DNA of 64,000 nucleotides from Candidatus Pelagisphaera phototrophica. Its GTDB lineage: Bacteria > Verrucomicrobiota > Verrucomicrobiia > Opitutales > Opitutaceae. Position 1 is the first letter of the stretch; the number at the start of each line of letters is the position of its first letter. The notes under the pieces were generated by a model. It saw only the letters and a program-made list of their open reading frames with translations, was not told the DNA's origin and did no database searches. Positions 60,048 through 64,000 of this stretch are shown in pieces. The stretch covers positions 3,596,001-3,660,000 of the forward strand of contig NZ_CP076039.1 of the NCBI RefSeq assembly GCF_014529625.1. The letters run 5' to 3'. A program made the translations under genes and the position numbers.

Positions 60048-61412
60048 ATGTACAAGCTTACCTGGACCCTAACAACGACTAAACTATCCCTCCTAATATC
60101 ACTCGCTTCCTTCGCCGACGACTGGGATCCGCTCCTGAGCGGCAGCTCCTTTGAGGGATGGGAGCAGCTTGGAGGTATTGCCAAGTACGAAATCAAAAAC
60201 GGAGAGGTCACGGGAACCAGTGTCGCCAATACACCTAACTCGTTTATGACGACCGAGAGGGCCTATACGGATTTCGTTCTGGAGTTCGAAGTGTGGGTCC
60301 AAGATGGCCTCAATTCAGGTGTTCAATTCCGCAGTAACACTAAGCCGAATCCGGATCTCCCCGATGGCCGAGTCTACGGCTACCAATTCGAATTGGATAC
60401 GGCTGAACGGGCATGGACCGCTGGAATTTACGATGAAGCGAATCGAGGCTGGCTGTATCCAGTCAGCTACAATGAGCCGGCTCGTTATTTATTCAAGAAC
60501 GAGCAATGGAACACCGCCCGCATCGAATGCGTCGGAAACGAGGTACAAACTTTTCTCAACGGGAAACAAGTTTCGCACCTTGTAGATGAAAAAACGATTT
60601 CTGGTTTCATTGGGCTCCAAGTTCACAGCATCAGAGGTTCAGAACACGAAGGCTATAAAGTCCGCTGGCGTAACCTTAGGATCAATACAAAATCGCCCAA
60701 ACTATCCCCACCTGAGGGAATTTACATTCGCAACATCAAACCCAATTTCCTGAGTAGCTCGGAAAAGGCACAGGGATGGACGCTTCTCTTCAATGGCCGA
60801 AAAACGAATGAATGGAAGAGTGCCGAAGGGATAGAAGCTTTTTCTAACAAAGACTGGGAAGTAAAAGATGAGGAGTTAATGATCCATGCCGGTTCTAAGG
60901 TAGGGGACCTCGTTTCAAAGAAGGCATATGGTGCCTTTGAATTTGATTTTGAGTTCAAACTCACAGAAGGGGCCAATAGCGGAGTCAAATACTTCGTATC
61001 CGACTTCGCCGAACCCGGAGAAGCAGCGAAGTATCTTGGATTAGAATATCAGGTACTTGACGACAACATGCATCCTGACGCCAAACAAGGTGTCGTCGGT
61101 AATCGCACTAGTGCTTCGCTGTACGATCTGATACCCCGATATCAAGAAGTCCAAACCCGGAAAGTCCCTCTTCACATAGGTAGCTGGAATCATGGTCGTA
61201 TCGTTGCTTTTCCCAATGGAACGGTCCAACATTGGTTAAACGGCTTTAACGTCGTCGAATACGAACGCGGATCAAATATTTATGATGCACTCGTGGCTCG
61301 TAGCAAATATGAGAAGTACGAAAATTTTGGACTGGATGCAAAAGGACTTCTGCTTCTTCAAAACCATAACGATGAGGTAAGCTATCGCAGTCTCAAAATT
61401 CGCGAACTCTAG
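60048..61412 (+). CDS. Two-domain DUF1080 protein (3-keto-disaccharide hydrolase-like)
   Basis: 454 residues. Signal peptide about 1-23 (YKLTWTLTTTKLSLLISLAS). Two tandem DUF1080 domains of the concanavalin-like fold: the first about 25-215 (SGSSFEGWEQLGGIAKYEIK; FEVWVQDGLNSGVQFRS; YQFELDTAERAWTAGIY), the second about 235-454 (WTLLFNGRKTNEWKSAEGIE; EFKLTEGANSGVKYFVSD; YQVLDDNMHPDAKQGVVGNR). The N-S-G-(V)-(Q/K)-(F/Y) and E-Y-Q-(V/F)-x-D motifs are kept in both. The family, very common in Verrucomicrobiota and Planctomycetes, includes enzymes that act on 3-keto-glycosides. It probably works in the periplasm. First gene after the island. Confidence 0.9.
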   Translation: MYKLTWTLTTTKLSLLISLASFADDWDPLLSGSSFEGWEQLGGIAKYEIKNGEVTGTSVANTPNSFMTTERAYTDFVLEFEVWVQDGLNSGVQFRSNTKPNPDLPDGRVYGYQFELDTAERAWTAGIYDEANRGWLYPVSYNEPARYLFKNEQWNTARIECVGNEVQTFLNGKQVSHLVDEKTISGFIGLQVHSIRGSEHEGYKVRWRNLRINTKSPKLSPPEGIYIRNIKPNFLSSSEKAQGWTLLFNGRKTNEWKSAEGIEAFSNKDWEVKDEELMIHAGSKVGDLVSKKAYGAFEFDFEFKLTEGANSGVKYFVSDFAEPGEAAKYLGLEYQVLDDNMHPDAKQGVVGNRTSASLYDLIPRYQEVQTRKVPLHIGSWNHGRIVAFPNGTVQHWLNGFNVVEYERGSNIYDALVARSKYEKYENFGLDAKGLLLLQNHNDEVSYRSLKIREL

Positions 61413-61423
61413 TCTTTCGAAAA

Positions 61424-62146
61424 TTATAACGACACCGCGTCAACCAGCAAGCGGACTTTCCTTTCAGACGTCTTATCGTTTTCCATCACGCCTGAATACG
61501 CGTGAACGGATAAGTCCCCTTTCCAAGACTGAAGCTCCTTCAGAACTAGCGGGACATTTTCTGGCGAGACACTACCACCGATAACGATTTCCGTTCTCCC
61601 CGCACACTGCTGTATAAGCTGGTTGAGTACGAATACCCCGTCAAGGGCTGATCCCGATTCTCCCCAAGGCACCCCACTGGTAAGAATTCGATCAATACCC
61701 AATTGGATAAGGATGCCCAGTGATTCTGGGACGTCTCTCGCCGCGTCGAAAGCGCGATGAAAAGTCGCTTTCAAACCCAAAGAATGGCTCAGCTCGATCA
61801 ACGGTCCGATTTGAGGCACGTCAATTTCTCCCCCGCTTGTCAATCCACCCAGCACCACTCCATCCGCTTTGGCTTCTGCCGCGATTTCGATCTCTCTCCG
61901 CATCTCCGCAATCTCATAACTGGAGTAGCAAAAATCTCCGCCCCTCGGTCGCACCATCACTATAAGTCCGGGACGGTGAAAAGCCAATCGAGCCGCTTCA
62001 ATACTTTCTCTGGGCGGGGTCAAACCATCGAGGTGCATCGATCCGCAAAGCTCGATGGTATCCGCTCCGCCCTGGAATGCGGCCTTCGCAAATAGAACAG
62101 TCTCTTCAACTGCGTCGCCTCGAATGCACGCTTCTACCTTTACCAT
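61424..62146 (-). CDS. cutC: CutC family protein
   Basis: 240-residue TIM barrel of the CutC family, linked to copper homeostasis in E. coli though the reaction is unclear. Motifs: VEACIRGDAVEETVLFAKAA at the N-terminus, GADTIELCGSMHLDGLTPPR, GLIVMVRPRGGDFCYSSYEI, GVVLGGLTSGGEIDVPQ, LKATFHRAFDAARD and ILTSGVPWGESGSALDG. Intact and of normal length. 35 bases after the GNAT gene on the same strand. Confidence 0.93.
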   Translation of the reverse strand: MVKVEACIRGDAVEETVLFAKAAFQGGADTIELCGSMHLDGLTPPRESIEAARLAFHRPGLIVMVRPRGGDFCYSSYEIAEMRREIEIAAEAKADGVVLGGLTSGGEIDVPQIGPLIELSHSLGLKATFHRAFDAARDVPESLGILIQLGIDRILTSGVPWGESGSALDGVFVLNQLIQQCAGRTEIVIGGSVSPENVPLVLKELQSWKGDLSVHAYSGVMENDKTSERKVRLLVDAVSL

Positions 62147-62180
62147 GCCAGAATCCCCTCTTGATTTTTCCTATTATCGA

Positions 62181-62618
62181 TCATTGAAGCCGCTTCTCCA
62201 TTTTCTGATGCGGAATCGTAACTTCTACAAATTCATCACCAACCGAATGATACCCAAGACTCTGGTAAAATCCGAGCGCGGTGACCCGTGCATTCAAACT
62301 GATTTTTACGCCGCCCTTCCCTGCCAATTCAGATTCGACCTTTCGCATTAGCTTCGAGCCAATCCCCTGCCCTTGTATTTCCTTCTTTGTCGCCATCTGC
62401 CTAATACGGTAACAATGATCGCGCTCTGGAATGGCGATCACGCAGGCAATGGCTTCATTTCCTTGAAAAACCGCGTAGTGGTGAGAGGACGCTTCCCAAG
62501 AGAGGTCTTCCAAACGGAAATCCAGCCCAAATGGCTCTCTCAAGATTTGGTTGCGAAGCAAGAACACCTTTTCGTATTCAGGAGAACCGTAAGCAATTTC
62601 ACAAAAATGGCGTTTCAT
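62181..62618 (-). CDS. GNAT family N-acetyltransferase (ElaA-like)
   Basis: 145 residues. LRNQILREPFGLDFRLEDLS is the substrate side, then IRQMATKKEIQGQGIGSKLM carries the acetyl-CoA P-loop Q-x-x-G-x-G/A, followed by ISLNARVTALGFYQSLGYHS with the family's C-terminal Tyr. The upstream frame is open for 32 more codons but ATG at 62618 (MKRHFCEIAYGS) gives a normal N-terminus. Substrate unknown. Confidence 0.85.
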   Translation of the reverse strand: MKRHFCEIAYGSPEYEKVFLLRNQILREPFGLDFRLEDLSWEASSHHYAVFQGNEAIACVIAIPERDHCYRIRQMATKKEIQGQGIGSKLMRKVESELAGKGGVKISLNARVTALGFYQSLGYHSVGDEFVEVTIPHQKMEKRLQ

Positions 62619-62691
62619 GGGCTGAAAAAAAGCCTCAACCGCAGAACGCGACTGAGGCCAAATAATTAAATCAATCAGACGTTCGCCTTCA

Positions 62692-64000
62692 TCAGCCTGC
62701 TGCCGAAACAACATTCGATCCCGTCATTCCCAATTCGGCCATGACCGTATTCCCAGGAGCGCTAATACCGAATCGGTCGATTCCTAGGACTGTTCCTTCC
62801 AAGCCGACATACTTGTACCAAAGCCCCGTGACACCTGCTTCAATCGCGATCCGTTTCGTACAGGAAGAAGGTAAAACACTCTCTTTGTATTCATCGCTTT
62901 GGCCATCAAATCTCAGCATTGAAGGCATCGACACGACACGGGCACCGGGACCTATTTCATCCGCTGCGGCAATGGCATGCTGCACTTCCGAACCGGTTCC
63001 GATTAAGATGACTTCCAAAGGTCCGGTCTCTTTTTTTATCACGTACCCTCCCTTGAGAACTCCGTGGCGGCGTTCTTCAGAAGTCACCGTATTGATATTG
63101 GGCACACCTTGCCGCGTGAGCGAAAGCACAGTTGGACCGTCTTGACGCTCCACGGCCGCCACAAACGCTCCCGCGGTCTCTTCCGTATCACAAGGGCGAA
63201 TCACGTCCAGATTGGGTATAACTCTTAGACCAGAAACCGTTTCAACCGGTTGATGTGTCGGACCGTCCTCACCCACTCCAACCGAATCGTGGGTGAAAAT
63301 GTAGATCACAGGAAGACCCGCCAAGGAAGCCAATCGGATCGAAGGTCGCAAATAATCCGCAAACACCATGAAGGTAGCTCCCGAAGCTCTCCAAATCCCA
63401 TCGTAAGCCACCCCGTTAAGCAAGGCGCCCATGGCGTGCTCGCGAATCCCAAAGAGCAAGTTTCGTCCCGATTCGTTTCCAGGCAGAAAATCGCCTCCAT
63501 CTTTAATGTAGTTCTTCGTAGATCCGTGGAGGTCCGCAGAACCGCTAATCAATTCGGGACGGGCCTGTGCGATAGGCTGCAGGACATTCGACCCTGCCGC
63601 TCGCGTTGCCAGTTTCGCGTCTACTTCCGCTACCGGAATTTTCGACAAAAGATCGTCAACGTCCACCGGAGCTGACCCTCCCGCCTCCAACGCAGCTGCT
63701 AGCTCACCATTGGCCTCGGCCCACTCATCATAGGTCGTTTTCCAAGTATTATAAACTTCAGTACGCACTTGCTTCAGTTCAGCGAAATAAGCTCGAACAT
63801 CCTCGGAAACGTGGAAACGCTCTTCTGGTAGCCCTAAAATCTGGTGGGCGTTTTCAGAATGCTTGATCGCGCCGCTCTCCCCATGGCCGGCACTCGTCCC
63901 GGCAACTTCCGGAATCCCTCGAGCAATCTCGGTCTTGGCAATAATCAACTGAGGCTTACCCTTCGCTGCCTTGGCATCGCTAAACGCTGCTGCCACAGCA
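62692..64000 (-). CDS. tkt: Transketolase, C-terminal two thirds (runs off the right edge)
   Basis: Thiamine-diphosphate enzyme of the pentose phosphate and Calvin-type pathways. About 435 of some 660 residues are in the window; the cofactor-pyrophosphate domain is beyond 64000. Seen: [20 protein letters not shown], the Pyr domain with [20 protein letters not shown] (catalytic Glu in REHAM), [40 protein letters not shown], the transketolase signature 2 region, and the C-terminal domain [20 protein letters not shown]. Strand minus, so the 5' end is missing. Confidence 0.96.
   Translation of the reverse strand, partial: AVAAAFSDAKAAKGKPQLIIAKTEIARGIPEVAGTSAGHGESGAIKHSENAHQILGLPEERFHVSEDVRAYFAELKQVRTEVYNTWKTTYDEWAEANGELAAALEAGGSAPVDVDDLLSKIPVAEVDAKLATRAAGSNVLQPIAQARPELISGSADLHGSTKNYIKDGGDFLPGNESGRNLLFGIREHAMGALLNGVAYDGIWRASGATFMVFADYLRPSIRLASLAGLPVIYIFTHDSVGVGEDGPTHQPVETVSGLRVIPNLDVIRPCDTEETAGAFVAAVERQDGPTVLSLTRQGVPNINTVTSEERRHGVLKGGYVIKKETGPLEVILIGTGSEVQHAIAAADEIGPGARVVSMPSMLRFDGQSDEYKESVLPSSCTKRIAIEAGVTGLWYKYVGLEGTVLGIDRFGISAPGNTVMAELGMTGSNVVSAAG

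Noticed and set aside
1-64000. CRISPR arrays, rRNA genes, prophage structural genes, origin of replication
   Set aside because: No regularly spaced repeats, no rRNA sequence, no phage head/tail genes and no DnaA-box cluster were noticed on reading both strands.

Overview
The window reads as chromosome of a Gram-negative, heterotrophic Verrucomicrobiota bacterium, most likely of the Opitutae/Puniceicoccales type. This rests on gene repertoire, not on a marker gene: a TonB receptor of the Xanthomonas/Caulobacter kind with two separate TonB proteins, a Tat-exported Gfo/Idh/MocA oxidoreductase, a two-domain DUF1080 protein, LptF/G and LpxH-like envelope genes, and a VPDSG/PEP-CTERM type sorting tail. 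Most of the sequence is compact core genome. Two stretches are clearly accessory: about 18.5-37.3 kb, partly AT-rich, and 56.4-59.8 kb.

Layout. 1-2.2 kb: 5' part of a TonB-dependent receptor and a TonB. 2.6-8.9 kb: phosphonate genes (phnI, phnN, an EEP phosphoesterase, phnM, a 2H phosphoesterase, a hexapeptide transferase, a PhnD lipoprotein) without the C-P lyase core phnGHJKL and without phnC/E. Three 11-bp-period direct repeats in the promoters of this block look like one shared operator. 9.1-13.9 kb: HEAT protein, oxidoreductase, ExbB-ExbD-TonB. 14.1-18.5 kb: sugar kinase, tmk, holB, aminotransferase. 19.2-35.3 kb: GH5 and GH2-like hydrolases, an IS3 remnant, then a nine-gene minus-strand operon joining a nucleotidyltransferase, a PqqD-type peptide chaperone, an HprK-like kinase, five glycosyltransferase or glycosyltransferase-like genes (three with the same TPR module) and an ABC exporter. 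35.6-37.4 kb: integrase tail, tRNA-Leu, and a decayed DAHP synthase gene that still has an aromatic-residue attenuator leader. 37.6-56.2 kb: housekeeping genes (TolC/HlyD pair, queF, psd, asnS, lptG-like, NSS transporter with small subunit, htpG, miaA, lpxH-like, mscS, trpA). 56.3-59.8 kb: a small island between tRNA-His and a copy of its 3' end. 60-64 kb: DUF1080 protein, cutC, GNAT, transketolase.

Two items stand out. (1) At 58379-59119 a signal peptide is followed by a ubiquitin domain about 75% identical to the eukaryotic protein (my count by eye: 57 of 76 positions), without the terminal Gly-Gly, then a beta-rich domain and a VPDTG...RRR sorting tail: apparently a secreted, surface-anchored bacterial ubiquitin, carried in the tRNA-His island. 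(2) The 23.3-35.3 kb operon looks like a peptide-modification system of the HPr-rel-A kind merged with a glycosyltransferase assembly line and an exporter; the PqqD-like protein has a C-terminal tail that could itself be the modified peptide.

Function assignments come from recognising motifs by eye; no database search was run. Start codons were often moved from a TTG/GTG at the 5' limit of the reading frame to an internal ATG, as stated in each entry.
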